64,000 nucleotides of DNA, taken from contig JANPDI010000269.1 of the NCBI GenBank assembly GCA_031431435.1, positions 45,392 through 109,391 on the forward strand, read 5' to 3'. The translations under genes were made by a program, and so were the position numbers. The notes under the pieces were generated by a model. The model was not told the origin of the DNA. It saw nothing but the letters and a program-made list of their open reading frames with translations, and searched no databases. Of this stretch, positions 51,402 to 60,588 are shown in pieces. Origin of the DNA: UKL13-2 sp031431435. GTDB taxonomy: Bacteria > Pseudomonadota > Gammaproteobacteria > Burkholderiales > Usitatibacteraceae. Numbering within the stretch: position 1 is the stretch's first letter; each line of letters starts with the position of its first letter.

Positions 51402-53618
51402 CTACACGCCGATCACACCACCATCCGTGCGGGTGATGACAATGGTGGCACTCCGTGGCCGTGAGGTGCCGCCTTGTGGCCAGTTGCTGGTAAATCTGCC
51501 GGCAGCGAAATCCGCTGCAGCGGTGTCCTCACCAGGATGCTGGATGTTGACAAACATGGTGCGGTAGTCAGGTGTTTGCGTAACGCCTGTGATTTCGCAG
51601 TCTTTTGGCCCGACCAAAAAGCGACGCAGGTTCGTCTCGGTCGTTGCTGATGCCGCGCCGATGTAGGTGGTCACCGACTTTGTGTTGGTGCCGTCGGTGT
51701 TTGGGACGGTAACGGCGCCACCGTCACCCATGCGCCCAGGAATGGCCGCAAGCATCATGCAGTTTGTGACGTCGGTGTATGCGCCGTCATCGGTTTGAAT
51801 CCACAGAATGCCATTACCACCAAACCATAGTCCGTCCGGGCTGGACATATCGTTGGCCGCAGTAAGTTTGGAAAGGTTGGTTGTAAGCGGATTGGCATCC
51901 GCCCGAGCGCCGAACAAATAGATGTCCCAGCCGAACGCGACTGCAGCATTGTTTCCTTGCACTTCTGCCCAACGGATAATGTGACCATTGGGGTTGCCGC
52001 GCTGCACGGTGCCGGTAATTGTTGAGCTGGTGTAGGAGCGTGGGTTGGCGGCGTCTGTCAAGGCCACACTACGTAACGTACTGTTGTTGTTTGTCAGCGT
52101 CATGTAGACGTTGCCATTGAATGGATCCACTGCACCCCACTCAGGGCGATCCATCTTGGTTGCGCCAGCGGCATCCGCCGCCAGGCGGGCATTGATCAGC
52201 ACGTCGGCCTGGTTTGCAAATGGGTATGTGGTGTTGGTGCTGACGATATTGCCCACACCAAACGTCAGTTCCAGCCACGCGCCCGTGCCATCGGCGTTGA
52301 AGCGCGCAACGTAGAGCTTGCCGTTGTCCAGGTATTTGTCGCCAGCGGCAAGACCACGTGTTGCATCAGCGGGATCCCAGTTGGCGTTTGATACGTATTT
52401 ATAGATGTACTCACCGCGTGAGTCGCAGCCCATGTACCAAACCAATGGCTGTCCAGCCGTCACTTTCCCAACCCACGCACCTTCGTGGGCAAAGCGACCC
52501 ATCGCAGTGCGCTTCTTAGGTGTTGATGTTGGGCTGTATGGATCGATTTCCACGTTCCAGCCAAACGTATTCGGCGCGTTACGGAAGTCATCACTGCCGT
52601 CAGCAGAGGTGCCGAGGCGTTCTGCGTTCCAACGCGAGAAAACCGTGTCATTAGGATCGGCTGCGGTTGCGGTAGCCCAAAGTTCGCGGCCGTTGCCTTG
52701 AACGCCGTAGCGGGCGAAGGAGGTTAGCTCTTTTGCGGTACGTTTTGGGTTGTCCACTGCGGTTACGCGGCGGAAATAGCCAGCCCAGTTTTCTTCACAA
52801 GCGAGGTAGGTTCCCCACGGCGTGGTGCCGTGTGCGCAGTTGTTGGCGGTACCACGGGTACGGGTGCCGTTGGTGGAATGTTTTGTGATCATGAAGCTGC
52901 TTCCCGCTGCAGGACCCGACAAAATGGTATCCGTAATCGTCGTAACGCGGCGATTAAAGCTCGAGTTGCGAACGTAGCTCCAGGAGCCATTGGCGGCCTT
53001 CGAGACTTCGATGATGGATACGCCCATCGCATTCATTTCCTTGATACATTCGTCAGGTACGGTGCGCACGCCGCTCACGGTAGTGACGCCATTGGTATGA
53101 AGAAATGCCGGAGTCAGCGCCTCGTGATTAATACACATCAGCCCGCGGCCAGAAGCGTTCACGTCGCGTGTGCCGGTGGCGCTAAGGCCATAGTAGTCCA
53201 TACCATCGTGATGATCGCCTGCACGGAACTCAAATGAGGCGCCGGATTCGGTGCCGTCATTGCGGTAGTCGGAGGTCGCTGCATTCAGCGGATCGCCTAG
53301 CCGAAACAACACAGAAGCCTGATACCCTGGCGGTACGACAACAACGTCGGCGAGGGATTTTGCGATCGCCGGGAAACCAAGTGCCGACACTTTGACCGGT
53401 GGCGGGGCTGATGGCGGTGGCGTTACCGCAGGTGCTTCATTGGAGTCGCTATCACCGCAACCGGTGAGTGACATAAATGAAAGTGCAGCCGCACCCGCGC
53501 CAGAGGCCATCAAACGGCGGCGATTCGGGTTGGCCAGCGATTGCTCGACGATGTCGTCGAAGTGTGGATTGTTTGAAAGGTTTGTGACAATATCTTCTGC
53601 TGTTTTGTCATACGACAT
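51402..53618 (-). CDS. phoX: PhoX-family phosphatase (DUF839), Tat-exported
   Basis: A 738-aa calcium/iron-dependent phosphatase. NRRRLMASGAGAAALSFMSLTGC is a twin-arginine signal, placed about 32 residues in as usual for PhoX, with a lipobox-like LTGC. PhoX blocks include MDYYGLSATG, GLMCINHEALTP, STNGTRTRGTANNCAHGTTPWGTYLACEENWAGYF and GRFAHEGAWV. The ATG at 53618 follows AGAGGA. It releases phosphate from many esters outside the cytoplasm. A degenerate Pho box lies about 55 bp upstream. Confidence 0.93.
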   Translation of the reverse strand: MSYDKTAEDIVTNLSNNPHFDDIVEQSLANPNRRRLMASGAGAAALSFMSLTGCGDSDSNEAPAVTPPPSAPPPVKVSALGFPAIAKSLADVVVVPPGYQASVLFRLGDPLNAATSDYRNDGTESGASFEFRAGDHHDGMDYYGLSATGTRDVNASGRGLMCINHEALTPAFLHTNGVTTVSGVRTVPDECIKEMNAMGVSIIEVSKAANGSWSYVRNSSFNRRVTTITDTILSGPAAGSSFMITKHSTNGTRTRGTANNCAHGTTPWGTYLACEENWAGYFRRVTAVDNPKRTAKELTSFARYGVQGNGRELWATATAADPNDTVFSRWNAERLGTSADGSDDFRNAPNTFGWNVEIDPYSPTSTPKKRTAMGRFAHEGAWVGKVTAGQPLVWYMGCDSRGEYIYKYVSNANWDPADATRGLAAGDKYLDNGKLYVARFNADGTGAWLELTFGVGNIVSTNTTYPFANQADVLINARLAADAAGATKMDRPEWGAVDPFNGNVYMTLTNNNSTLRSVALTDAANPRSYTSSTITGTVQRGNPNGHIIRWAEVQGNNAAVAFGWDIYLFGARADANPLTTNLSKLTAANDMSSPDGLWFGGNGILWIQTDDGAYTDVTNCMMLAAIPGRMGDGGAVTVPNTDGTNTKSVTTYIGAASATTETNLRRFLVGPKDCEITGVTQTPDYRTMFVNIQHPGEDTAAADFAAGRFTSNWPQGGTSRPRSATIVITRTDGGVIGV

Positions 53619-53662
53619 AGCGCGATCCTCTGTTGTGGAATAAAACGTAAGCTCCACAATCT

Positions 53663-53691
53663 AGGGCCGAGTCGTTACATTGCCATGACTA
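53663..53691 (-). promoter_or_regulatory. Degenerate Pho box of phoX
   Basis: Minus strand TAGTCAT-GGCA-ATGTAAC (53691-53674), 11-bp period, with a further weak copy CTGCAAC one turn upstream. Ten bp beyond is TAGATT (53663-53658 region) as a possible -10. Acceptable mainly because of the gene it precedes. Confidence 0.45.
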
Positions 53692-53932
53692 AAATGTTGC
53701 AGTTTTAATTTGGGCAGCCTATCGATTAACCCTTTTAAAAATAAGGTAATTCTTGTTTGGCGTGGATATCAACAGGTTGTGCTCGATGGGTACAAACAAC
53801 TACCGCTCTGCCCCCAAAGTCTAAATACGTTTCCCGGGAAGATATTCAGAAGGCGCTCAAGCTCGCCTGAGTCACCGGTGAAGGGCGTTCCCGGCGTGAC
53901 AGTTGTGGAAAGTGCCTCTGTGGCGATGCCAT
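53692..53932. other. Short gene-free spacer
   Basis: About 240 bp between phoX and the end of the EAL-CBS-GGDEF gene. I see no good reading frame, hairpin or repeat here. Confidence 0.4.
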
Positions 53933-55759
53933 TCAATCTGGTGCGCGCTGACGACGCTCTATAAACAGCGAACAGCCGCTGATTTTTTTTGCCTCGCGTT
54001 TGGCATCGGTGAGCGCATTTGCAACGTCGTACGCAGATCCATACAACCCGTGTGCGACCCGGACCGCGCCTATCGAAATTGTTGGCGTAGGAAGCGCCTG
54101 TTTCTCGCCGCTTCGGTTGTCTGCAATGTAAGTACCTCGTATAAGATCATCGGCATTAAGCAAAGACCGACAAATATGCTCGAATGCCAAAATGACACGC
54201 CGCAAGCGAGCTTCCCAGTCACCAGATTGGAGATGGACGATAAAGTCATCGCCGCCGACGTGACCAACAAAGTCGATTGTCGGATCGGCGGCATTGGCAA
54301 GTGCCGCGGCGAGACCTCGAATCATTTCGTCGCCCTGCCGGTATCCGTAAAGATCATTAAAGGGTTTGAAATGATCGATATCAACGTACGCAGCGACAAA
54401 ACTAATCCTCGCGCCGAGCAACCGTTCCACATGTTCATCGATCGGAACGTTGCCAGGCAGCAGCGTTAGTGGATTGGCATAGCGGGCGGTGTTGATTTGC
54501 ATTTCCGTTAGTTCGCGCACCAATGCCTGACCGCTGCCGACACCCAAATAGCGTTGTTGCTCCGTAATGATGAATCCAGACGAAAGATGCCGACGGTCGG
54601 AATCCGTCAGCAGCTCGCTAAGTGCGGGGACAGTCGTCGATGCCTCGACAATGAGGGGATCATTGTCCATGAATAGCGCGCATGGGCGCTTATCGTAGAG
54701 CTCATGCCGGAATGGGCGCGCAAATTCCTGCACAAAACGAGACCGCCTCACCATCCCAACCGGTATGCCATCGACGACAACTGGTATTGCGACAAGGTTG
54801 GGGTCGGCGCTGAATCGACGCATCAACTCTTCATTGGTTGTGATGACGGATGCTGGCGCAAGTGGCGTAGCAAGCTTGCCGATCCGGGAGCTGAAAGTTG
54901 GACTTGCTGGCGTGTTATTCAGTACCGCGATTCGGCGGGACGACATCACTGCCGACGCATTCGGGAGGATTGCCTCCGCAGGAATCTCCGCGGGTCGCCC
55001 TAAAAAATATCCTTGGGCATATTCGATTCCCAGATCACGAATTGCGAGCAGTTCGGCTTCCGTTTCCACTCCCTCGGCAATAACCAATGTGTTGGTAAAT
55101 TCGCCAATTTGTTGTATGGCACGCACGAACTGCAGCTTGTAGCTGTCCTCCTGCAGTTTGCTGATAAATGCCTTGTCGATCTTGACATAGTCCGGCCGCA
55201 ATTCGAGCCATAGTTTCAGGCTTGCATATGCCTCGCCTAGGTCGTCAATCGCAATTTGAAATCCAATCGAGCGCAGCGTCTCAAGATGAAGCTTGATTCG
55301 CGCAAAATTGACAATTGGTTGTGACTCGGTGATCTCCAATACCACTTGGTCAGGCTTAAGATTCATCCGCTCGAAGAACGTCGTGATTGCATTCACCGTC
55401 GGGTCGCCATCGACGATCGACGATGCCAACACATTCAAGAAAAGTTTGCCGCCCAGTCTGCGTTTTGAAAACAGCGATATTGCCCGTCGCTGGCAGTTTC
55501 GATCGAGTTGCGCGGAAAGCTGGTTTTGTTCTGCGGCTTCGAAAAGGGCGAGCGGCGATTCAAGCGGTGTGCCTTCCTCGCCACGCGTAAGCCCCTCATA
55601 GCCGATTATCGATTTGGTGCTTAGTGACACAACCGGCTGGAACAATGTCCGCAAGTTACGTTCGAGAATTGCTTGCTCAAGTTTGTACACATCAGGACGC
55701 ACGAGTGTAAGCATGTCGATTGGTTCCTTGATTGATTCGTCATTGGTACTGGTATGCAT
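53933..55759 (-). CDS. EAL-CBS-GGDEF protein, probable c-di-GMP signalling component
   Basis: A 608-aa cytoplasmic protein with the order EAL (about 20-260), CBS pair (about 285-420), GGDEF (about 430-600). The EAL loop reads YEGLTR, keeping the catalytic Glu but with Ala to Gly; NVLAS, ITESQ, AIDDLGEAYASL, VKIDK and AEGVETEAE support an active phosphodiesterase. The GGDEF loop reads VGGDDF with Asp instead of Glu, so cyclase activity is uncertain. The CBS pair may bind adenine nucleotides. A good Pho box sits 52 bp before the start, and the pst operon ends just upstream. Confidence 0.88.
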   Translation of the reverse strand: MHTSTNDESIKEPIDMLTLVRPDVYKLEQAILERNLRTLFQPVVSLSTKSIIGYEGLTRGEEGTPLESPLALFEAAEQNQLSAQLDRNCQRRAISLFSKRRLGGKLFLNVLASSIVDGDPTVNAITTFFERMNLKPDQVVLEITESQPIVNFARIKLHLETLRSIGFQIAIDDLGEAYASLKLWLELRPDYVKIDKAFISKLQEDSYKLQFVRAIQQIGEFTNTLVIAEGVETEAELLAIRDLGIEYAQGYFLGRPAEIPAEAILPNASAVMSSRRIAVLNNTPASPTFSSRIGKLATPLAPASVITTNEELMRRFSADPNLVAIPVVVDGIPVGMVRRSRFVQEFARPFRHELYDKRPCALFMDNDPLIVEASTTVPALSELLTDSDRRHLSSGFIITEQQRYLGVGSGQALVRELTEMQINTARYANPLTLLPGNVPIDEHVERLLGARISFVAAYVDIDHFKPFNDLYGYRQGDEMIRGLAAALANAADPTIDFVGHVGGDDFIVHLQSGDWEARLRRVILAFEHICRSLLNADDLIRGTYIADNRSGEKQALPTPTISIGAVRVAHGLYGSAYDVANALTDAKREAKKISGCSLFIERRQRAPD

Positions 55760-55810
55760 AATGTCGACCCCAAATGGGGAATCTCAAGGATATTTTTCAA
55801 TCCCAATGAC

Positions 55811-55828
55811 ATGACAATTTTTTGACAG
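55811..55828 (-). promoter_or_regulatory. Pho box before the EAL-CBS-GGDEF gene
   Basis: Minus strand CTGTCAA-AAAA-TTGTCAT: two heptamers 11 bp apart with the A-rich spacer of the consensus CTGTCATAAAACTGTCAT. It is squeezed between the pstB terminator and the gene, so it can serve only this gene. The -10 is unclear (AT-rich TTGAAAAATAT follows). Confidence 0.72.
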
Positions 55829-55830
55829 GC

Positions 55831-55862
55831 AAAAAAAAGCGCCGGCTGTAACCGGCGCTTTT
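55831..55862 (-). terminator. Intrinsic terminator of the pst operon
   Basis: AAAAGCGCCGG/CCGGCGCTTTT (55835-55845 and 55852-55862) with loop CTGTAA. Read on the minus strand it ends in eight T, 24 bp after the pstB stop. phoU is therefore not part of this transcript. Confidence 0.92.
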
Positions 55863-55885
55863 CGAATCCACTTGGAATCCGATGT

Positions 55886-56680
55886 TTAGCCAAAACGACC
55901 GGTAATGTAGTCTTCGGTTTCTTTTTTCTTTGGCTTGATAAATAATTCATCCGTCACGCCATATTCCACCAAATCGCCCAGATACATATAGGCGGTGTAA
56001 TCGGACACGCGCGCAGCCTGCTGCATATTGTGGGTGACGATGGCGATGGTGTAGTCGTTCTTGAGCTCGTGTAACAATTCTTCAATTTTTGCCGTCGAGA
56101 TCGGGTCGAGCGCAGAGGTGGGCTCGTCGAGCAATACCACTTCCGGCTTGACTGATACGGCGCGAGCGATACAAAGGCGCTGCTGTTGGCCGCCTGAAAG
56201 TGAGAGGCCGCTTTGGTTGAGTATGTCTTTGACCTCTCCCCAGATCGCCGCTTTGTTTAACGCCCATTCAACCCGCTCGTCCATCTCGGCTTTTGAAAGC
56301 GATTCATAAAGCTTCACGCCGAATGAAATGTTTTCGTAGATGGACATCGGGAATGGCGTCGGTTTTTGAAACACCATGCCGACCTTCGCGCGCAGCAAAT
56401 TAACGTCCTGTGATTTATCCAGAACGTTTTTGCCGTTCATCAATATTTCGCCCTCGGCACGCTGCCCGGGGTAGAGGTCATACATGCGATTCAGTGTTCG
56501 CAGCAACGTTGACTTGCCGCAACCGGACGGACCGATAAAGGCGGTAATACGGCGCTCCAGAACATCGAGATTGATATTTTTTAATCCCTGAAACCCACCA
56601 TAGAAGAAATTCAGATTCTTGATCGAAATCTTCGGCACAGCGGTCTCAATGACTTCAGGCGTTTGCAGGACGGCGTTCAT
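55886..56680 (-). CDS. pstB: Phosphate ABC transporter ATPase PstB
   Basis: A 264-aa ATPase. NLNFFYGGFQGLKNINLDV, Walker A GPSGCGKS (50-57), KVGMVFQKPTPFPMSIYENI (PstB-specific), LSLSGGQQQRLCIARA and LLDEPTSALDPIST. It drives phosphate import through PstC/PstA and also takes part in Pho signalling through PhoU. Last gene of pstSCAB, ended by a strong terminator. Confidence 0.97.
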   Translation of the reverse strand: MNAVLQTPEVIETAVPKISIKNLNFFYGGFQGLKNINLDVLERRITAFIGPSGCGKSTLLRTLNRMYDLYPGQRAEGEILMNGKNVLDKSQDVNLLRAKVGMVFQKPTPFPMSIYENISFGVKLYESLSKAEMDERVEWALNKAAIWGEVKDILNQSGLSLSGGQQQRLCIARAVSVKPEVVLLDEPTSALDPISTAKIEELLHELKNDYTIAIVTHNMQQAARVSDYTAYMYLGDLVEYGVTDELFIKPKKKETEDYITGRFG

Positions 56681-56693
56681 ATTCGTCTCGATA

Positions 56694-57566
56694 TTAGTTG
56701 GTGCGCTGGCGGAATGCCACGCGCGTAATGATATTGATGGCGAGCACCGTAAACGTGATCAACATTGCCCCCGCCCACGCAAGTGACACCCAGTTTTCAA
56801 ATGGGCTCATTGCGAACTGGAAAATAACCACAGGCAGATTCGCCATCGGCGCATTCAGGTTGCTTGACCAGAATTGGTTATTGAGTGAGGTGAATAGCAG
56901 CGGGGCGGTTTCGCCGCTGATACGCGCAACCGCCAGCAAAATGCCGGTGATGACGCCACTGCGGACGGCGCGTAGCGCAACAAGTGTGACAACTTTCCAT
57001 TCGGGGGCGCCCAGCGCCGCAGCTGCCTCTCTCAGGCTGGTTGGCACCAGCGTGAGCATCGTTTCTGTTGTGCGCACAATGACCGGGATGGCAATGATCG
57101 CAAGCGCGATGGCGCCGGCGTATGCTGAAAAGTGTTTTACATTCGCGACGTAGACTGTGTAAACAAACAAACCGATGATAATCGAGGGTGCCGACAGTAA
57201 AATGTCGTTGACGAATCGGGTTGTGGGCGCCACCCAACCTGTTTTGCCAAACTCGGCGAGGTAAACGCCCGCAAGAATACCAATCGGTGTGGCAATCAAG
57301 GTGCCGAGCCCCACCATGACAACGGTGCCGAAAATTGCGTTGAGCAGGCCCCCCGGACTTCCTGGCGAGGGGGTCATCTGCGTGAAGACAGCAAGATTTA
57401 ATCCGCCAATACCCTTCATCACGAGAACGATGAGAATCCAAAGCAAGAAAATCATGCCGCTCGCCATCGCTGCCAAAGAAAGGATAAGGGCGAGCCGATT
57501 GACAAAGAGGCGCCTTTTGTAAAGGCTGGAAACCGGCGCGTCCGTTGAGATTGTCGTGCTGTTCAT
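56694..57566 (-). CDS. pstA: Phosphate ABC transporter permease PstA
   Basis: A 290-aa permease with six membrane helices; GTLIATPIGILAGVYLAEFG, the docking loop VPTSLREAAAALGAPEWKV and ARISGETAPLLFTSL are PstA hallmarks. It overlaps pstC by 4 bp and pairs with it in the membrane. Confidence 0.96.
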   Translation of the reverse strand: MNSTTISTDAPVSSLYKRRLFVNRLALILSLAAMASGMIFLLWILIVLVMKGIGGLNLAVFTQMTPSPGSPGGLLNAIFGTVVMVGLGTLIATPIGILAGVYLAEFGKTGWVAPTTRFVNDILLSAPSIIIGLFVYTVYVANVKHFSAYAGAIALAIIAIPVIVRTTETMLTLVPTSLREAAAALGAPEWKVVTLVALRAVRSGVITGILLAVARISGETAPLLFTSLNNQFWSSNLNAPMANLPVVIFQFAMSPFENWVSLAWAGAMLITFTVLAINIITRVAFRQRTN

Positions 57567-58591
57567 GTGCGTGCCCCCTCTCCCTTTGAAAGCTGCAGCA
57601 GGAGCAATTTTGCCAGCGCCAGTACAACGAAAGTAATAAAGAACAACACCAACCCAATGGCGATCAACGCCGAGATGTGGCCGCCGTCCCCTGCCTCAGC
57701 AAATTCATTTGCGATGGTTGATGCAATCGACGCGCCGGGCTCAAATAACGAGGCGGCGATTTTTGGAGTGTTGCCGATCACAAACGTTACGGCCATGGTT
57801 TCGCCAAGCGCGCGACCAAGTCCCAACATGGTGCCGCCGACTACCCCGGCTTTGGTGTAAGGTAAAACAATGTTTCTCACCACTTCCCACGTTGTCGCGC
57901 CAAGTCCGTAGGCAGACTCTTTGAGCACGGGCGGGACAATTTCAAAAACATCACGTATGACCGAGGCGATGAATGGAATCACCATCACTGCGAGGATGAT
58001 GCCGGCAGCCAACATGCCGATGCCCATTGGCGCACCTTGGAATAGCTGGCCAATCAACGGAATACCGCCCGCATATTTGGTCAAGAACGGCTGGACATAC
58101 TCCGCGAACAGCGGCGCAAACACGAATAAACCCCACATTCCATAGATGATCGAGGGAATAGCGGCGAGTAGTTCAACCGCCGTTCCAAGCGGGCGCTTGA
58201 GCCATACCGGACAAAGCTCTGTGAGAAAGATCGCGATTCCGATGCTGACCGGGAATGCGATTGCCAATGCGATGAACGAAGTAACCAAGGTGCCGTAAAT
58301 GGCGTTCGCGGCACCGAATTGGTTGGTGACTGGATTCCACTCGCTGCTGGTTAGAAAGCCAAATCCGAACTTTTCGAATATTGGAAGCGACCCCCAAATA
58401 AGAGACGCCATGATGGCGCCGAGCAACAGCAGCACGAACAGCGCAAAGCTCAGCGTGGTCTTGCGAAACGCGGCGTCTTGGATTCGCTGCCTGATAAGAC
58501 GCGATGCGATTTGACGTTGTTGTTCTTCAGTCGACACGTAGGTCTCTTTGCGTGTGTTGCCGGCGATTGAGCCAGCCTCAGTCAGACTCAT
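57563..58591 (-). CDS. pstC: Phosphate ABC transporter permease PstC
   Basis: A 342-aa permease. The N-terminal cytoplasmic tail (about 45 residues) precedes six helices; LTSSEWNPVTNQFGAANAIYGTLVTS, VPPVLKESAYGLGATTWEVV and GRALGETMAVTFVIG are typical. Separated from pstS by a 100-bp spacer that contains a hairpin. Confidence 0.96.
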   Translation of the reverse strand: MSLTEAGSIAGNTRKETYVSTEEQQRQIASRLIRQRIQDAAFRKTTLSFALFVLLLLGAIMASLIWGSLPIFEKFGFGFLTSSEWNPVTNQFGAANAIYGTLVTSFIALAIAFPVSIGIAIFLTELCPVWLKRPLGTAVELLAAIPSIIYGMWGLFVFAPLFAEYVQPFLTKYAGGIPLIGQLFQGAPMGIGMLAAGIILAVMVIPFIASVIRDVFEIVPPVLKESAYGLGATTWEVVRNIVLPYTKAGVVGGTMLGLGRALGETMAVTFVIGNTPKIAASLFEPGASIASTIANEFAEAGDGGHISALIAIGLVLFFITFVVLALAKLLLLQLSKGEGART

Positions 58592-58641
58592 GACAGAACC
58601 TTATTCTAACCAAAACATCGTTAAGCGTCGTCAACACAAAA

Positions 58642-58673
58642 TGGGCTGCGCGAGTACGACCCGCAGCAGCCCA
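58642..58673 (-). terminator. Hairpin between pstS and pstC
   Basis: TGGGCTGC (58642-58649) pairs with GCAGCCCA (58666-58673). On the minus strand only TTTTG follows, so it is probably a leaky terminator or an mRNA-stabilising hairpin that keeps pstS above pstCAB, as is common in binding-protein operons. Confidence 0.6.
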
Positions 58674-58691
58674 GTTGCACACTATTGCTTG

Positions 58692-59735
58692 TTACTTCCA
58701 AAGTGCCTGGCCGTTTGGACCCTTGACTTCGGTGCGCCACACGGTGCCGATAAAACCAGTAACTGCAGTCGGCATCGGAACATATTCAAGTTCGAGTGCA
58801 GCTTTGTCGCCGTTCTTGAACGCCCAGTCAAAAAACTTCATGACCGCCAAACCTTTGTCGGCATTGACCTGCGCTTTGTACATCAAGATGAACGATGCGC
58901 CGGTGATTGGGTAGGAATCCTTGCCGGACTGATCAGTCAACACGATTTCCATACCGGGTGCTTTTGCCCAATCAGCACCGGCGGCCGCCGCTTGGAACGT
59001 TTTGTCGTCAGGTTGCACGAAGTTGCCGTCCTTGTTGCGTACTGCGCCGTGCGACATCTTGTTTTTCTTGGCGTACGCATATTCTACGTAGCCAATTGAG
59101 CCCTTAATGCGCTGAACGTAAGCTGACACACCTTCGTTGCCCTTGCCGCCGACCCCTTCAGGCCACGACACCGCCGTGCCGACACCAACTTTAGTCTTCC
59201 ATTCCGGGCTGACCTTGGCCAGGTAATCCACCCACAAGAAGGTCGTGCCGGAACCATCAGAACGACGCACGACGGTGATTGGATCAGCTGGCAGCTTCAA
59301 CGTTGGGTTCAATACAACGAGGGCAGGGTCGTTCCAGCTCTTGATTTTGCCGAGATAAATATCAGCAAGCACCGGGCCTGTGAAGCGCATTTGACCCGGG
59401 CCAATGCCTTCGAGGTTGATGACAGGAACAACGCCGCCAATGATGGCAGGGAACTGGATAAGTCCGTCTTTATCGAGTTGCTCTTTCTTGAGCGGCATAT
59501 CGGATGCACCAAAATCAACCGTTTTCGCTTGGATCTGGCGGATTCCTGCGCCGGAGCCGATTGACTGGTAATTCATGTTGAAGTTAGTGACTTTTTTGTA
59601 GTCTTCCGCCCATTTCGCATAGATTGGGAACGGGAACGTTGCGCCAGCGCCGGTAATGTCTATTGCAGAGGCTGCTGTCGCCAGCAACATGCCGGCAGTG
59701 GCAACAAATCCTGCCATGTATTTATTGAGTTTCAT
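58692..59735 (-). CDS. pstS: Phosphate-binding periplasmic protein PstS
   Basis: A 347-aa high-affinity phosphate binder. Signal peptide KYMAGFVATAGMLLATAASA; ITGAGATFPFPIYAKWAEDY, SIGSGAGIRQI, DFGASDMPLKKEQL and VVRRSDGSGTTFLWVDYL are the phosphate-site loops. GGAGAATCAACA precedes the ATG. It heads pstSCAB behind a strong Pho box. Confidence 0.97.
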   Translation of the reverse strand: MKLNKYMAGFVATAGMLLATAASAIDITGAGATFPFPIYAKWAEDYKKVTNFNMNYQSIGSGAGIRQIQAKTVDFGASDMPLKKEQLDKDGLIQFPAIIGGVVPVINLEGIGPGQMRFTGPVLADIYLGKIKSWNDPALVVLNPTLKLPADPITVVRRSDGSGTTFLWVDYLAKVSPEWKTKVGVGTAVSWPEGVGGKGNEGVSAYVQRIKGSIGYVEYAYAKKNKMSHGAVRNKDGNFVQPDDKTFQAAAAGADWAKAPGMEIVLTDQSGKDSYPITGASFILMYKAQVNADKGLAVMKFFDWAFKNGDKAALELEYVPMPTAVTGFIGTVWRTEVKGPNGQALWK

Positions 59736-59798
59736 TGTTGATTCTCCGTTGGTGAAAAGTAATTCGCTTTTTGTATTTGGCGTCCCTGAATGGCAACA

Positions 59799-59832
59799 AC
59801 TTTACAAGCCGAATATGACAGCGACATGACAA
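59799..59832 (-). promoter_or_regulatory. Pho box and -10 of pstSCAB
   Basis: Minus strand TTGTCAT-GTCG-CTGTCAT (59832-59815), 11-bp period, then 10 bp to TAAAGT (59804-59799). This is the reference site against which I compared the others in the window. Confidence 0.85.
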
Positions 59833-59953
59833 CGCGATCGATAGTTAACGCCTTGATTTAAAAGAAAAAGATAGAATTCCTGAATTTTGAAATGGCGGTT
59901 CGTTGGGGTAGAGCTCGATTCATTGCCTTGCAGCCCTGAGGCACAGGTTTCGA

Positions 59954-59987
59954 CTGTCATTAAATCTTCATGCCAATTGGCAACAAT
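59954..59987 (+). promoter_or_regulatory. Pho box and -10 before sixA
   Basis: Plus strand CTGTCAT-TAAA-TCTTCAT (59954-59971): the first heptamer and the spacer fit the consensus perfectly or nearly so. Ten bp on is AACAAT (59982-59987). A start 6-7 nt later falls on the sixA ATG (59993), so the mRNA may be leaderless. Confidence 0.65.
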
Positions 59988-59992
59988 TGCCC

Positions 59993-60478
59993 ATGGATCT
60001 CATTTTGTGGCGGCATGCGGACGCTGTTTCATCTGAAGACGATGACCATGCGCGCAAACTTACCGGCAAAGGCCGCAAACAGGCCGCCCAAATGGCGGCT
60101 TGGCTCGATCGGCATTTACCTGATAGTGCGCGCGTCGTTTCTAGTCCGGCAATTCGTGCCGTTGAGACTGCCGAGGCGCTGGCCAGTAAATACGGACGCA
60201 AGTTATCAATCAACCCTGCGCTTGGATCTGAGGGATCGCCGACACAATTGTTGATTGCCACTGGCTGGCCTGACAATCGGCATCCGGTCGTGATTGTCGG
60301 GCACCAACCCGCGCTCGGCAGGCTTGCATCCTTCCTTCTGTTTGGCGAAGAACAAAGCCTCACCATTCGAAAAGCGTCGATCTGGTGGTTAACCAACCGT
60401 GCACGTGAAGAGCTCGGGGAATCCAAGGAGGCCTACCCAGTTTCATTACGCGCTGCAGTGTGCCCCGATCTACTGTAG
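59993..60478 (+). CDS. sixA: SixA-type phosphohistidine phosphatase
   Basis: A 161-aa histidine-phosphatase-fold protein. The catalytic RH is in LILWRHADA at the N-terminus; SSPAIRAVETAEALA and VVIVGHQPALGRLASFL (second His) complete the site. SixA removes phosphate from histidines of phosphotransfer proteins, in E. coli ArcB and the nitrogen PTS. ATG at 59993; a TTG two codons earlier is possible but no Shine-Dalgarno is seen for either. It is divergent from pstS, and both have Pho boxes. Confidence 0.88.
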   Translation: MDLILWRHADAVSSEDDDHARKLTGKGRKQAAQMAAWLDRHLPDSARVVSSPAIRAVETAEALASKYGRKLSINPALGSEGSPTQLLIATGWPDNRHPVVIVGHQPALGRLASFLLFGEEQSLTIRKASIWWLTNRAREELGESKEAYPVSLRAAVCPDLL

Positions 60479-60588
60479 CTGACCGGATTTTGAATTTAAA
60501 CACCTGACAAGTTCCGCGCCAGCTTGTTTATTACACCGCCCAAAGACGATTTTTCAGTGGGCAGCGGTGCCGGGGGTGACTGCCGGTA

